Below are positions 54,069-63,919 of a stretch of DNA of 64,000 bases, in pieces (within the stretch, counting starts at the first letter, position 1; each line of letters starts with the position of its first letter). Position numbers and translations under genes: made by a program. Origin of the DNA: an uncultured Pseudoruegeria sp. Lineage in GTDB: Bacteria; Pseudomonadota; Alphaproteobacteria; Rhodobacterales; Rhodobacteraceae. Below the pieces are notes generated by a model. The model saw only the letters and a list, made by a program, of their open reading frames with translations. It ran no database searches and was not told the DNA's origin. The DNA lies in NCBI GenBank assembly GCA_947498155.1, contig CANMJD010000002.1, positions 372,001 through 436,000 on the forward strand, in the 5' to 3' direction.

Positions 54069-55157
54069 ATGTCAGATCGAGCCTCTCTTCGTGCCCTTAC
54101 TGTTTGCGGCATCATCCTTGCGGTAACCGCTGGTGGATGGGTGTTGAACATCAGTCAAGGGATTGTAATTCCGATTATTCTCGGCGCGCTTGTGGCGTTT
54201 TTGCTCTCGGCGGTTGCGCAGGCTGCGGCGCGGCTTCCGGTGATCGGGCCGATGTGTCCGCATTGGTTGCGGATGGGGTTATCTTTTCTGTTTGTTTTTC
54301 TCGTGCTGATGCTTGCGGTGGCGATGGTGGCGCGCAATCTGGATCAGGCTTCGCGCGTGGCGCCTGGCTATGGGGCGGCCTTTGGCAATCTGATTACCAC
54401 GACGGCGGAAAAATATGGCTGGGAAGTTGATGTCACATGGCAGGGGGTGCAATCCCTGCTTGGGGATGGCTTTCAGATGCAGTCCCTCGTGCGCTATGGG
54501 TTAAGCGCGATTAGCGGATCACTGGCCTATATTTTTCTGGTCTTTATCTACGCGCTGTTTTTCCTGATCGAAGGACATGTGTTTGAGGCCAAACTGTTGG
54601 CGATTTTCCGCACTGAAGAAACCCGCGCACGGGCGCGGCTGGTCACCCATCTGATCACTGCCAAAGTCGGCAGTTATATGGCGCTCAAGACATTGGTGAA
54701 CGTGATTTTGGCGCTGGCCTGCTTTGCGGTTTTATGGGCCTTTGGCATTGATATGGCGGCCTTCTGGGCGATCCTGACCGGTGTATTCAACTATATCCCC
54801 TATGTCGGTTCTCTGATTGCGGTTCTGTTGCCGGTGTTTGTCTCTGTCGGCCAGTATGAATCGCTGGAGACCACGATTTCCTTGGCGATGCTTCTGATAT
54901 TGATGCAAAATATCGTGGGCTATTACGTGGAACCCCGCCTGCTGGGCAAACAGCTTAACCTTAGCCCATTGGTGATCATGATTTCACTGGCGGCGTGGGG
55001 GTCGATGTGGGGTATTGCCGGTGCGATCCTGTCAGTGCCGTTGACAGCCGCGATGATGATCCTTTGCGGGGCGTTCCCCCGTAGCTATCCGCTCGCGGTG
55101 CTGCTCAGTGAGGACGGAAACCCGCCGGGTAGCAAAGAGATGCGCGAAAATGAGTAA
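54069..55157 (+). CDS. AI-2E family transporter
   Basis: 362-residue membrane protein with eight or so hydrophobic segments and a periplasmic or cytoplasmic domain between the second and third pairs (ARNLDQASRVAPGYGAAFGNLITTTAEKYGWEV). The family core is recognisable in FWAILTGVFNYIPYVGSLIAVLLPV and NIVGYYVEPRLLGKQLNLSPLVIMISLAAWGSMWGI. Members export diverse solutes; the AI-2 link is historical. ATG 54069 without a clear Shine-Dalgarno. The oxoprolinase gene follows 48 nt after its stop. Confidence 0.92.
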   Translation: MSDRASLRALTVCGIILAVTAGGWVLNISQGIVIPIILGALVAFLLSAVAQAAARLPVIGPMCPHWLRMGLSFLFVFLVLMLAVAMVARNLDQASRVAPGYGAAFGNLITTTAEKYGWEVDVTWQGVQSLLGDGFQMQSLVRYGLSAISGSLAYIFLVFIYALFFLIEGHVFEAKLLAIFRTEETRARARLVTHLITAKVGSYMALKTLVNVILALACFAVLWAFGIDMAAFWAILTGVFNYIPYVGSLIAVLLPVFVSVGQYESLETTISLAMLLILMQNIVGYYVEPRLLGKQLNLSPLVIMISLAAWGSMWGIAGAILSVPLTAAMMILCGAFPRSYPLAVLLSEDGNPPGSKEMRENE

Positions 55158-55205
55158 GGGCAGCCTATCGCCCAATAGACCCACCCCTTGGACATTGGAA
55201 ATACA

Positions 55206-58200
55206 ATGAGCACAGCCGAATGGGAATTCTGGATTGATCGCGGCGGCACGTTCACCGACATCGTTGCGCGCAAACCTGATGGGAGCCTGCAAACCCATAA
55301 GCTGTTGTCTGAAAATCCGGAACGCTATCGGGACGCAGCCGTGCAAGGCATTCGGGAATTGCTGTCCTTATCGTCCGAGGATGCGCTGCCTCAAGGGGTA
55401 ATCAAAGCGGTCAAAATGGGGACGACCGTGGCCACTAATGCCCTTTTGGAACGTAAGGGCGAAGATACGCTGTTGCTGATCACCAAAGGGTTCGGCGACC
55501 TTTTACTGATCGGTTATCAGACCCGCCCGCGCCTGTTTGATCTGGAAATCAAACGCCCCGACCTGCTTTATTCTGCCGTCGCCGAAGTCCCTGAGCGGCT
55601 GGATGCAGAGGGCAATATCCTAAGCACCTTAGACGAAACTGCCGCGCGTGATGCGTTGCAAAAGGCTTATGATGCGGGCACCCGTGCCGTCGCCATCGCG
55701 TTTCTGCATGCTTATCTGAACCCCGCCCATGAGGCTCGCGTTGCCGAGATTGCCGCAGAGATCGGTTTTACTCAGATTTCCGCAAGCCACCGGGTCAGCC
55801 AATTGGCAAAGCTGGTGGGGCGCGGCGATACCACGGTGGTAGATGCCTATCTGTCGCCGATTTTGCGCCGTTATGTGGATCAAGTGGCGGGTGCGCTTGC
55901 CGTCGGAGAGGGCGGGGCGGAACGTCTTTTGTTCATGCAGTCAAACGGCGGGCTGACTGATGCGCGTTTGTTTCAGGGCAAGGATGCGATCCTCTCCGGT
56001 CCGGCGGGCGGCATCGTTGGTATGGTGAAAACCGCCGAAGCGGCGGGGTTTGATCGGCTGATCGGCTTTGACATGGGCGGCACGTCGACCGATGTCAGCC
56101 ATTATGCGGGTGATTTTGAACGCTCGTTCGAGACCGAGGTCGCAGGCGTGCGGATGCGCGCGCCGATGATGGATATCCATACAGTTGCGGCAGGCGGCGG
56201 ATCAATCCTAAGCTTTCGGGATGGGCGGCTTCAGGTGGGGCCGGAAAGTGCCGGTGCCAACCCCGGTCCGGCCTGTTACCGGCGCGGCGGTCCGCTGACA
56301 GTAACCGATTGCAACGTCATGCTGGGCAAGCTTGACCCTGCGCATTTCCCACCGGTGTTTGGCCCGCAGGGCGATGCGCCGCTGGACAAGGTGGTTGTGG
56401 CCCGGAAATTTGCCGCGCTGGCGCAGCACGTGGCGGATGCCACCGGGCAGCCAGTGCAAACGCCGCAGGCCATAGCCGAAGGGTTCCTGCGCATTGCCGT
56501 GGAAAACATGGCCAATGCGATCAAGAAGATCAGCGTTCAGCGCGGCCATGACGTGACCCGCTATACGTTGCAGTGTTTTGGCGGGGCGGGGGGGCAGCAC
56601 GCCTGTCTGGTGGCCGATGCTTTGGGCATGACGCGCGTGTTCTTGCATCCCTTTGCAGGCGTGCTGTCGGCCTATGGCATGGGGCTGGCGGAAATCCGGG
56701 CCCTGCGCGAACGTCAAGTGGATGCACCGCTGAGCGATATGACAGACGCGCAAAACGCGCGACAAGAACAGACCGAAGAAGCCGTCGCCGAAGTCGCGGG
56801 CCAAGGCGTTGCTACCGGTGATATCCGGTGTGAAACGCGCGCATATCTGCGCTATGAAGGTTCGCATCAGGCCTTGGAAGTGGGCTTTGGAACGCCAGCA
56901 GAAATGCAGGCCGCATTTGAAACGGCGCATCTGGCACGCTTCGGGTTCATCTCGCCCGAACGGGCATTGTTTTTTGACATGGTCAGCGTCGAGGCGATTG
57001 GCGTCACCGGCGAAGGGGCCAGTGCCATTCTGCCCGAAGCCGCCGCAACAGCCCCACAGCAGGGCCGCATTCACTACAGCGGCCAAGACCAAGATACCCC
57101 GATCTTCGCCAGAGATTCTTTGCCGGTCGGGGCACGGATCGCCGGTCCGGCGATCATCACCGAACCGACGGGCACCAATATTGTTGAACCGGGCTGGCAG
57201 GCCGAGGTCGACGGCCTAGGTAACCTGATTTTGCAGCGGACCGAAGCCAAAGCGCGTCCGCCTGCCGCTGGTACAGAGGCCGATCCGGTCCTGCTGGAGG
57301 TGTTCAACAACCTCTTTATGTCGGTGGCCGATCAGATGGGCGCGACACTGGCCAATACTTCGTGGTCGGTGAACATCAAAGAACGGCTGGATTTTTCATG
57401 TGCGATTTTTGATGCGCAGGGGGATCTGGTGGCCAATGCGCCCCATGTGCCGGTGCATCTGGGGTCAATGTCGGACAGTATCAAAACCGTTATGCGTGAA
57501 AACGCCGGTGCGATAGCGTCGGGCGATGCCTTTATGCTGAACTCACCCTATAACGGCGGAACGCATCTGCCGGATGTGACAGTAGTCACGCCGGTGTTTG
57601 TCGATGATGCGATTGCTTTCTGGCTTGGGTCGCGGGGGCACCATGCCGATATTGGCGGTCGCACCCCCGGATCGGCCCCACCCGATAGCACGCGGATCGA
57701 AGAAGAGGGCGTGTTGATCGACAATGTGCGCCTCGTGTCCAAAGGGGTTCTGCGCGAGGGAGAGGCGCGGGCGGTGCTGTCCTCCGGCAAATACCCCTGC
57801 CGTAATGTCACCCAGAACCTTGCAGACCTCAAAGCGCAAGTGGCGGCCAATGAAACCGGACGGCAAGAGCTTTTGAAAGTTGTCAAAAACGTCGGGCTGG
57901 ATGTGGTGACCGCCTATATGGGCCATGTGCAGAATAACGCCGAGGAAAGCGTGCGGCAGGTGATTGACCGGCTCTCTGACAGTGCGTTCCTTTATCCGAT
58001 GGACCATGGTGCGCAGATCGCGGTGAAAGTTTCTGTGGATCAGAGCACCCGATCCGCCACCATCGATTTCACCGGCACCTCGCCCCAGCATTCCGGAAAT
58101 TTCAACGCCCCGTCGGCGGTGTGCCGCGCGGTGGTGCTCTATGTGTTCCGCACCTTGGTCGGGGCCGATATTCCCTTGAACGAGGGCTGTCTGAAGCCAT

Positions 58201-58805
58201 TGAAGATTGTGATCCCCGAGGGCTCTTTGCTGAGCCCAACTTATCCGGCGGCGGTGATTTCGGGCAATACCGAAGTGTCTCAGGCCACCTGTAATGCGCT
58301 TTATGGTGCACTTGGGGTGATCGCCGGATCGCAGGGCACGATGAATAATTTTGTCTGGGGCAATGATGATTTCCAGAACTATGAAACCATCGCTGGGGGC
58401 ACCGGTGCCGGTCCGGGGTTTCAGGGCTGTGACGCGGTGCAAACCCATATGACCAATACCCGTATGACCGATCCCGAAATCCTTGAAAAACGGTTCCCCG
58501 TACGGCTGGAAAGCTTTGGTATTCGTGCGGGTTCCGGTGGTGCGGGGGAATGGCGCGGGGGCGCAGGCGTCACCCGCCGGATGCGGTTTCTTGTGCCGGT
58601 TACCGTGACCACGCTGTGCTCGCACCGGATCGTGCCGCCCTTTGGCGTAGCGGGTGGGGAAAACGGCACCGTCGGAGAGGATTTTGCCGAATACCCCGAT
58701 GGCCGCCGCGAAAAACTGTCAGGCTTTGCCGAGGTTGATCTGCCCGTGGATGGGGTGTTTGAAATGCATACACCGGGGGGCGGGGGCTGGGGGCCTAAGG
58801 GCTGA
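55206..58805 (+). CDS. Hydantoinase/oxoprolinase, A and B subunits fused
   Basis: 1199-residue single chain: the N-terminal hydantoinase A/oxoprolinase half ([37 protein letters not shown]) and the C-terminal hydantoinase B half from about residue 690 ([59 protein letters not shown]). The fused length matches bacterial and eukaryotic 5-oxoprolinase, which opens 5-oxoproline to glutamate using ATP. Related hydantoinases cannot be excluded. GGAA before ATG 55206 sets the start. The gene end overlaps the TPR gene on the other strand by 11 nt. Confidence 0.93.
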   Translation: MSTAEWEFWIDRGGTFTDIVARKPDGSLQTHKLLSENPERYRDAAVQGIRELLSLSSEDALPQGVIKAVKMGTTVATNALLERKGEDTLLLITKGFGDLLLIGYQTRPRLFDLEIKRPDLLYSAVAEVPERLDAEGNILSTLDETAARDALQKAYDAGTRAVAIAFLHAYLNPAHEARVAEIAAEIGFTQISASHRVSQLAKLVGRGDTTVVDAYLSPILRRYVDQVAGALAVGEGGAERLLFMQSNGGLTDARLFQGKDAILSGPAGGIVGMVKTAEAAGFDRLIGFDMGGTSTDVSHYAGDFERSFETEVAGVRMRAPMMDIHTVAAGGGSILSFRDGRLQVGPESAGANPGPACYRRGGPLTVTDCNVMLGKLDPAHFPPVFGPQGDAPLDKVVVARKFAALAQHVADATGQPVQTPQAIAEGFLRIAVENMANAIKKISVQRGHDVTRYTLQCFGGAGGQHACLVADALGMTRVFLHPFAGVLSAYGMGLAEIRALRERQVDAPLSDMTDAQNARQEQTEEAVAEVAGQGVATGDIRCETRAYLRYEGSHQALEVGFGTPAEMQAAFETAHLARFGFISPERALFFDMVSVEAIGVTGEGASAILPEAAATAPQQGRIHYSGQDQDTPIFARDSLPVGARIAGPAIITEPTGTNIVEPGWQAEVDGLGNLILQRTEAKARPPAAGTEADPVLLEVFNNLFMSVADQMGATLANTSWSVNIKERLDFSCAIFDAQGDLVANAPHVPVHLGSMSDSIKTVMRENAGAIASGDAFMLNSPYNGGTHLPDVTVVTPVFVDDAIAFWLGSRGHHADIGGRTPGSAPPDSTRIEEEGVLIDNVRLVSKGVLREGEARAVLSSGKYPCRNVTQNLADLKAQVAANETGRQELLKVVKNVGLDVVTAYMGHVQNNAEESVRQVIDRLSDSAFLYPMDHGAQIAVKVSVDQSTRSATIDFTGTSPQHSGNFNAPSAVCRAVVLYVFRTLVGADIPLNEGCLKPLKIVIPEGSLLSPTYPAAVISGNTEVSQATCNALYGALGVIAGSQGTMNNFVWGNDDFQNYETIAGGTGAGPGFQGCDAVQTHMTNTRMTDPEILEKRFPVRLESFGIRAGSGGAGEWRGGAGVTRRMRFLVPVTVTTLCSHRIVPPFGVAGGENGTVGEDFAEYPDGRREKLSGFAEVDLPVDGVFEMHTPGGGGWGPKG

Positions 58806-59790
58806 GGTGCCCCTTGAGACGCAGAATTTCCTTGTAGCTCTGCATGGCTGCGCGATCCTCGCCAAGCCGTTCATATTCGCTGCCCATCAGGCGTAGAAAC
58901 TGAATCTGCCACTGCGGGTAGTTTAGCCTGTCGGCAAGACGTTTACCTGCCTTGAGCCGCCGCAGGGCGGGGCCGTTTTTTCCGCGTTTCAAAAACAGCA
59001 GCGCCTGCGCCAGCATCAGCTGGCAAAGGGCGCGTTGATCGCCTTCGGCCTCGGCTTGGGTGGCCCCGATCCGAAGCGCGTTTTCAGCCAGATCCAACTG
59101 CCCCAATTGCGTCCACACCCGCCCCAGAACGCTTTGGATATAGGGTTTAATGACCTCGTTTTCCTGATCCTCGGCATCCGCTTGGGCGCATTGGGCAGCC
59201 AGTAGGGCAGCATCGGGTTTAGAGGCGTAATACAGGGCATTGGCGATATAGGTCTGGATGCGCGCGCCTTCGGGGCCTTTGCTGCAGGCAAGGGCGTCAT
59301 AAAGCAATGTCAGCGCCGCCGTTCGGGCGTTTTCACAATATAGCAGCATGGCCTGCGCCGCCATTAGACAGGCTTTGGTATCGCTCGGGGTTTGTGCATC
59401 CAAGTCAGGACTGGCCGTCTCCAGACAGTGGCGGGCGAGATTGGGTTTCTCCTGATTGATGAACAGCACCGCCAAAATGCACTGCACGTCGATGCGTTCG
59501 GCGGCAAAAGCGGAGTCCAGCAAATGGCCCTCTGCTTTTTGGGCAAGGGCGACGGCTTCATGGGTGCGTCCGGTCCATTTTCCATGCCATGCAAGGGTCC
59601 GCAGGGCCGCGCCGGTTGCGGCATCCACCAAGGGGGCCTCTTGCGGGGAATGATTGCAAACCTGCTGTGCAAGCGTGACGCTTTGGCGACGGTCGCGCCA
59701 ACGCATCGACCATGCGGAGCGGTTCAGCAACGCTTCGGGCTGGGCCACGGTCGGATTGGTTGTAAAAGGGGTGGCGGGGACATGGGACAT
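58795..59790 (-). CDS. Tetratricopeptide-like protein
   Basis: 331-residue helical protein with about six degenerate TPR-type helix pairs (for example [83 protein letters not shown] and [26 protein letters not shown]). No catalytic or DNA-binding domain and no signal peptide. It looks like the sensory TPR half that some bacteria fuse to GGDEF domains, but none is present here. It runs tail-to-tail with the oxoprolinase gene. Confidence 0.75.
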   Translation of the reverse strand: MSHVPATPFTTNPTVAQPEALLNRSAWSMRWRDRRQSVTLAQQVCNHSPQEAPLVDAATGAALRTLAWHGKWTGRTHEAVALAQKAEGHLLDSAFAAERIDVQCILAVLFINQEKPNLARHCLETASPDLDAQTPSDTKACLMAAQAMLLYCENARTAALTLLYDALACSKGPEGARIQTYIANALYYASKPDAALLAAQCAQADAEDQENEVIKPYIQSVLGRVWTQLGQLDLAENALRIGATQAEAEGDQRALCQLMLAQALLFLKRGKNGPALRRLKAGKRLADRLNYPQWQIQFLRLMGSEYERLGEDRAAMQSYKEILRLKGHLSP

Positions 59791-59848
59791 AAGTGCAGTC
59801 TAATCACCCCCGTCGAAAGCACGTAGAAAAATTATTCCTGCAAATTCA

Positions 59849-59875
59849 GCCCGCCCCGAAAATATCAGGGCGGGC
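59849..59875 (-). terminator. Hairpin after the NCS2 permease gene
   Basis: GCCCGCCC and GGGCGGGC form a perfect 8-bp GC stem with an 11-nt loop, 10 nt after the permease stop. On the minus strand TGAATTT follows; a T-run is lacking, so efficiency is uncertain. Confidence 0.5.
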
Positions 59876-59884
59876 CAAAGGGGT

Positions 59885-61303
59885 TTATTTGGATTTACCG
59901 GCCATGCCGCCAGAGATTTCCTCTGTCTGAGTCGCATCCAGAGGAGTGGGCAGGATCAGGTTCAGTACGATGGCAATCAGCGCCGCTGGCAACAGGCCAG
60001 AAGTCGCCAGAATGCGCAGCGTATCTGGCAGATATTGCACCGCACCGGGTTCCAGCTGCAGGCCAAGACCAACCGAGATGGCGATGGCAAAGATCACCAT
60101 GTTGCGGCGATCCCAGTCAACATCCGACAGCATCGACATGCCAGCGGCCACAACCATACCGAACATCACGATCACACCGCCGCCCAATACTTCGATCGGC
60201 ACGGTGCGAATGACTGCGCCCACTTTGGGGATCAGCCCGCAAACAATCAGAAAGATCGCGCCGCAGGTCACGACGTGGCGGCTCATGACGCCGGTCATGG
60301 CAATCAGGCCGACGTTCTGGCTGAAGGAGGTATTCGGAAAGCCGCCAAAGATGCCCGCCACAGCAGAGCCAACACCATCGGCGTAGGTTGCACCGGTGAT
60401 CTCTTCTTCGGTTGCTTCGCGGCCCGCGCCACCTTTGGTGATGCCCGAGACATCGCCGACAGTTTCGATGGCAGAGATAAACGCCATCAGGCAAAAGCCG
60501 ATGACCGCCGCAGCCGAGAGTTCGAAGCCGTATTTAAACGGCATCGGCAGGGCAAACACCGCCGCATTGTTCCAGCTTGCAGCAATACCGAAGTCCCCGC
60601 CAAAGCTGATCATGCCCGTGATCAGCGCGTAGATATAGCCGACAATCAGACCGATCAGCACGGCTGATATCGACAACATGCCTTTGGTAAAGAACTTCAG
60701 GCCAAGGGTGACGATGATCACCACGAGCGCGGCGGACCAGTTTAGCAGGCTGCCGTATTCCGGTGTGCCAATAGCAGGCACCCCACCGGCTGCATATTGA
60801 ATACCGACTTTGACCAGCGCCAGACCGATCATCGTGACCACAAGGCCGGTGACCAGCGGCGGCAGGGCAAAACGGATTTTGCCAACAAATGTGCCAATGA
60901 AGGCGTGAAAAAGGCCGCCGATAATGACACCGGTGAACAGAGCGGCAAGCCCGTCAACGCCTTTGCCTGCTACCAGCGGGATCATGATCGGCAGGAAGGC
61001 AAAACTGGTGCCCTGCACAATGGGCAGACCTGCGCCAATCGGGCCAAGCGTAATGGTTTGCAGCAGTGTCGCAATGCCGGCAAACAACATCGACATCTGG
61101 ATCAGATAGAGCAGTTCGGGAAAATCAGGAGAGCCCGATCCAAAACCGAAACCAGCGGCACCGGCGACGATGATCGCGGGTGTTACGTTGGAAACGAACA
61201 TGGCGAGCACATGTTGAATACCAAGGGGGATGGCCTTGGCCATCGGCGGCGTGTAGTTGGGATCGCGCAATTGTTCTGGCGTCCCGATGGATGTGTCTGT
61301 CAT
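59885..61303 (-). CDS. NCS2-family nucleobase permease (xanthine/urate type)
   Basis: 472-residue proton symporter with about 14 membrane segments. The NCS2 signature SFSQNVGLIAMTGVMSRHV is present, as are AAVIGFCLMAFISAIETVGDVSGI with the conserved Glu and VQGTSFAFLPIMIPLV. Neighbouring urate/allantoin genes make xanthine or urate the likely substrate rather than uracil. It is on the same strand as allA and puuE and separated from allA by an 89-bp gap. Confidence 0.92.
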   Translation of the reverse strand: MTDTSIGTPEQLRDPNYTPPMAKAIPLGIQHVLAMFVSNVTPAIIVAGAAGFGFGSGSPDFPELLYLIQMSMLFAGIATLLQTITLGPIGAGLPIVQGTSFAFLPIMIPLVAGKGVDGLAALFTGVIIGGLFHAFIGTFVGKIRFALPPLVTGLVVTMIGLALVKVGIQYAAGGVPAIGTPEYGSLLNWSAALVVIIVTLGLKFFTKGMLSISAVLIGLIVGYIYALITGMISFGGDFGIAASWNNAAVFALPMPFKYGFELSAAAVIGFCLMAFISAIETVGDVSGITKGGAGREATEEEITGATYADGVGSAVAGIFGGFPNTSFSQNVGLIAMTGVMSRHVVTCGAIFLIVCGLIPKVGAVIRTVPIEVLGGGVIVMFGMVVAAGMSMLSDVDWDRRNMVIFAIAISVGLGLQLEPGAVQYLPDTLRILATSGLLPAALIAIVLNLILPTPLDATQTEEISGGMAGKSK

Positions 61304-61392
61304 TGACCCTCTCCGTGTTGTTGCGCCGGTGTTTTTGTGGCGCGGTGTTAGCCTTCCATAGACTTTTATTGGCGGGTTTTCCCGCTCTGGCG

Positions 61393-61893
61393 TTATAGTT
61401 CTGTGATGATATAGCGGATTGGGGTGGTGTATACCTCTATATTTGGTGTGTTCCCGATCCGGTCAATCACCGCAAACAGTCCGGGTTCATACAGCGGTGT
61501 CAGCACGCCGTGCCAGACATCGCGATGCAAATTGATCCCTTGACCGGGGGCGGTGATAAAGGCGACAGGCCCCGTAGGTGTGCCATTGTCATCCCCCGCC
61601 ACTATGACCAAAAACGGATGCATCGACATCGGGATAAACGCCTGAGAGCCGTCAGGATGGCGTTCGAGCAGGTCAAACTGATAGGGCAGGCTACGAGGTT
61701 TGGCTTTGAACAGGCTGATCCCCGCCCGTCCTTCTGGGCCGAATTCCATTTGGGCACGGTCATGAAAGCGTTCACAAAACCCGTCATTGATCGGAAAGGA
61801 CGGATCACCTTGGGCTTCCAATATGTCCCCATAGGGTGAAAAATCACGCTTGTTTAACGGAGTGGGCGTAAGGACGACCTCGATGTTGCTCAT
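61393..61893 (-). CDS. allA: Ureidoglycolate lyase
   Basis: Cleaves ureidoglycolate to glyoxylate and urea at the end of allantoate breakdown. The 166-residue cupin-like protein has LTPTPLNKRDFSPYGDIL, RSLPYQFDLLERHPDGSQAFIPM and ITAPGQGINLHRDVWHGVLTPL, all standard for AllA. ATG 61893 is chosen; a longer frame runs into the puuE gene end and has no family match. Same strand as puuE, with 76 nt between the puuE stop and this start. Confidence 0.93.
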   Translation of the reverse strand: MSNIEVVLTPTPLNKRDFSPYGDILEAQGDPSFPINDGFCERFHDRAQMEFGPEGRAGISLFKAKPRSLPYQFDLLERHPDGSQAFIPMSMHPFLVIVAGDDNGTPTGPVAFITAPGQGINLHRDVWHGVLTPLYEPGLFAVIDRIGNTPNIEVYTTPIRYIITEL

Positions 61894-61969
61894 GGGAATA
61901 CCTGTGCCGGATCGCTGCCATCCTTGGCCGCAAGGGCGCACCTGGCGCTGTTGAAACCCGTTCGTATTT

Positions 61970-63388
61970 TCATGGCAGCATATCTTTGAGCCGATGCTGA
62001 GCGATGCGTTCCACCTGCTTGCAGGCCTCGACAAATTCCACATCGCGGCTGTTGTCCAAGCGGCGTTCAAAAGCAGCCAGAATGCTGGCCTTACTGTGGT
62101 CCCGCACGGCGATGATGAAGGGAAACCCGTGCTTTTCCACGTAGCTGGTATTTAAGTCAGTGAACTGCCTGCGCTCGGCATCGGTCAGGGAATCCAGACC
62201 CGCCCCCGCTTGTTCTGAAGTAGATTCTGCTGTCAAACGTTTGGCTGCAGCAAGCTTTCCGGCCAGATCAGGATGCGCCTTGAGTACCGCAAGCCGCGCA
62301 GAATCTGGCGCGGAGCGGAACACCCGGCACAGCGCACTATGAACACCGATAGCACTGTCATGGGCAGGGCCAAGCTCCAACCCGTGCGCGCCTTCGGCAA
62401 TCCACGGGGAATGTTCAAAAATACCGCCGTAAAGCTCTACAAAACGGGGCAGCGCCATCTCTGAGGGGCGTTCAAACGGGGCTGGTGCCGGATGTTCCGC
62501 GGCCCAATGCCCGGCGATATCAATGCGGCGCGGGAACCAGACATTGGCGTGGCCCTTGGCATATTCGATAAAGCGGCGCAGTGCCTGAACCCGACCCGGA
62601 CGCCCGATCAGACGGCAATGCAGCCCGATCGACATCATTTTGCCCGACCCTTCTTGCCCCTCGGCATAGAGCGCATCAAAGCTGTCCTTCAGGTAGGTGT
62701 AAAACTGTTCTCCGGTGTTGAACCCCTGCGGCGTGGCAAAGCGCATATCATTTGCATCCAGCGTATAGGGGATGATCAACTGTTCGCGGCCATTGATGTT
62801 TTTCCAATAGGGCAGATCATCGTCATAGGTATCGCTGATGTAATCAAAACCGCCGGCGTCGGCGACCAAAGCCACCGTATTGACCGAGCAGCGCCCAGTG
62901 TACCAGCCGCGCGGGCGCGCGCCGGTGACTTCGGTATGCAGGCGGATGGCTTCGGCGATTGACGCGCTTTCATCCTGCGCAGCCATGTCTTTATGCTCGA
63001 CCCATTTTAACCCGTGGCTGGCGATTTCCCACTCGGCCTCTTGCATGGCTGCAACCTGTTGCGGGGAACGCGCCAATGCGGTTGCCACCCCATAGACGGT
63101 TACAGGAATGTCAAAACCAGTGAACAGACGATGCAAGCGCCAGAAACCCGCGCGCGCACCGTATTCATAGATCGATTCCATGTTCCAGTGTCGCTGATCC
63201 GGCCATTGCGCCGCGCCAACGATCTCGGACAAAAAGGCCTCAGAGGCAGCATCCCCATGCAGGATGTTGTTTTCCCCACCTTCTTCGTAGTTCAGCACGA
63301 ATTGAACAGCAATTTTAGCGCCGCCCGGCCAATTGGCATCGGGGGCGTTCGGGCCATAGCCCGCCATGTCTCGCGGATAGCGGTTCAC
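61970..63388 (-). CDS. puuE: Allantoinase PuuE fused to OHCU decarboxylase
   Basis: 472-residue fusion of two purine-catabolic enzymes. Residues 1 to about 300 are a NodB-like PuuE allantoinase domain (PRDMAGYGPNAPDANWPGGAKIAVQFVLNYEEGGENNILHGD, EIASHGLKW, GRCSVNTVALV). Residues about 310-472 are 2-oxo-4-hydroxy-4-carboxy-5-ureidoimidazoline decarboxylase (FVELYGGIFEHSPWIAEGA, GLDSLTDAERRQFTDLNTSYVEKHGFPFIIAVRDHSK). I set the start at GTG 63388, 10 nt after AGGAG and at the family N-terminus; ATG 63430 lacks a ribosome site. Divergent from uraH. Confidence 0.9.
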   Translation of the reverse strand: MNRYPRDMAGYGPNAPDANWPGGAKIAVQFVLNYEEGGENNILHGDAASEAFLSEIVGAAQWPDQRHWNMESIYEYGARAGFWRLHRLFTGFDIPVTVYGVATALARSPQQVAAMQEAEWEIASHGLKWVEHKDMAAQDESASIAEAIRLHTEVTGARPRGWYTGRCSVNTVALVADAGGFDYISDTYDDDLPYWKNINGREQLIIPYTLDANDMRFATPQGFNTGEQFYTYLKDSFDALYAEGQEGSGKMMSIGLHCRLIGRPGRVQALRRFIEYAKGHANVWFPRRIDIAGHWAAEHPAPAPFERPSEMALPRFVELYGGIFEHSPWIAEGAHGLELGPAHDSAIGVHSALCRVFRSAPDSARLAVLKAHPDLAGKLAAAKRLTAESTSEQAGAGLDSLTDAERRQFTDLNTSYVEKHGFPFIIAVRDHSKASILAAFERRLDNSRDVEFVEACKQVERIAQHRLKDMLP

Positions 63389-63547
63389 GGGTATTGTTCT
63401 CCTGTCTGTTGGTTTACCCTTGTAATCCATAACGAACTGTAATTTTTTCAAAAAATAGTTGAAGGTCCTTCCCGCAGGAAAATCCTTCGAAAACTGCGGC
63501 TTTTGAAGGCAGTTAGCGGCAGAAACCGACGAATAGGGGATCAGAAC

Positions 63548-63913
63548 ATGCCAACGGTAACAGGTTATCTCTCGACACATGTGCTTGATACGGCGCGCGG
63601 TGTGCCCGCTGAGGGGATTGAAATTGCCCTATATCGGGTGTCGGGCAACAGCCACACAAAGATAAAGACCATGGTCACCAATGCGGATGGGCGCACGGAT
63701 ACGCCCATTTTACCAGCGGAAGACTTTAAAACCGGCCAATACGAACTGGTATTTTTCACCGGCGCTTATCTGGATAAACACGGGCTTGGCGACACAGAAC
63801 CGAAATTCCTGGATCAAATTCCGATCCGCTTTGGGATCAATGACGTGGAGGCGCATTACCATGTGCCGCTGTTGCTCTCTCCCTTTGGCTATTCAACCTA
63901 TCGAGGGAGTTGA
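63548..63913 (+). CDS. uraH: 5-hydroxyisourate hydrolase (transthyretin-like)
   Basis: Second enzyme of urate breakdown, hydrolysing 5-hydroxyisourate to OHCU, which the PuuE-fused decarboxylase then uses. The 121-residue protein has the N-terminal STHVLDTARGVPAEGIEIALYR, a central GYD-free immunoglobulin-like body and the diagnostic C-terminal tetrapeptide YRGS. AGGGG lies 8 nt before ATG 63548; 45 nt of upstream frame are intergenic. No urate oxidase gene is in view. Confidence 0.95.
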   Translation: MPTVTGYLSTHVLDTARGVPAEGIEIALYRVSGNSHTKIKTMVTNADGRTDTPILPAEDFKTGQYELVFFTGAYLDKHGLGDTEPKFLDQIPIRFGINDVEAHYHVPLLLSPFGYSTYRGS

Positions 63914-63919
63914 TCCGGC

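Noticed and set aside
55188-55205. Upstream TTG start for the oxoprolinase
   Set aside because: It would place the GGAA ribosome site inside the gene; ATG 55206 has that site at good spacing.
57543-58625. 360-codon open frame on the minus strand
   Set aside because: Antisense to the hydantoinase B half of the oxoprolinase; rich in His/Arg as expected for a shadow frame.
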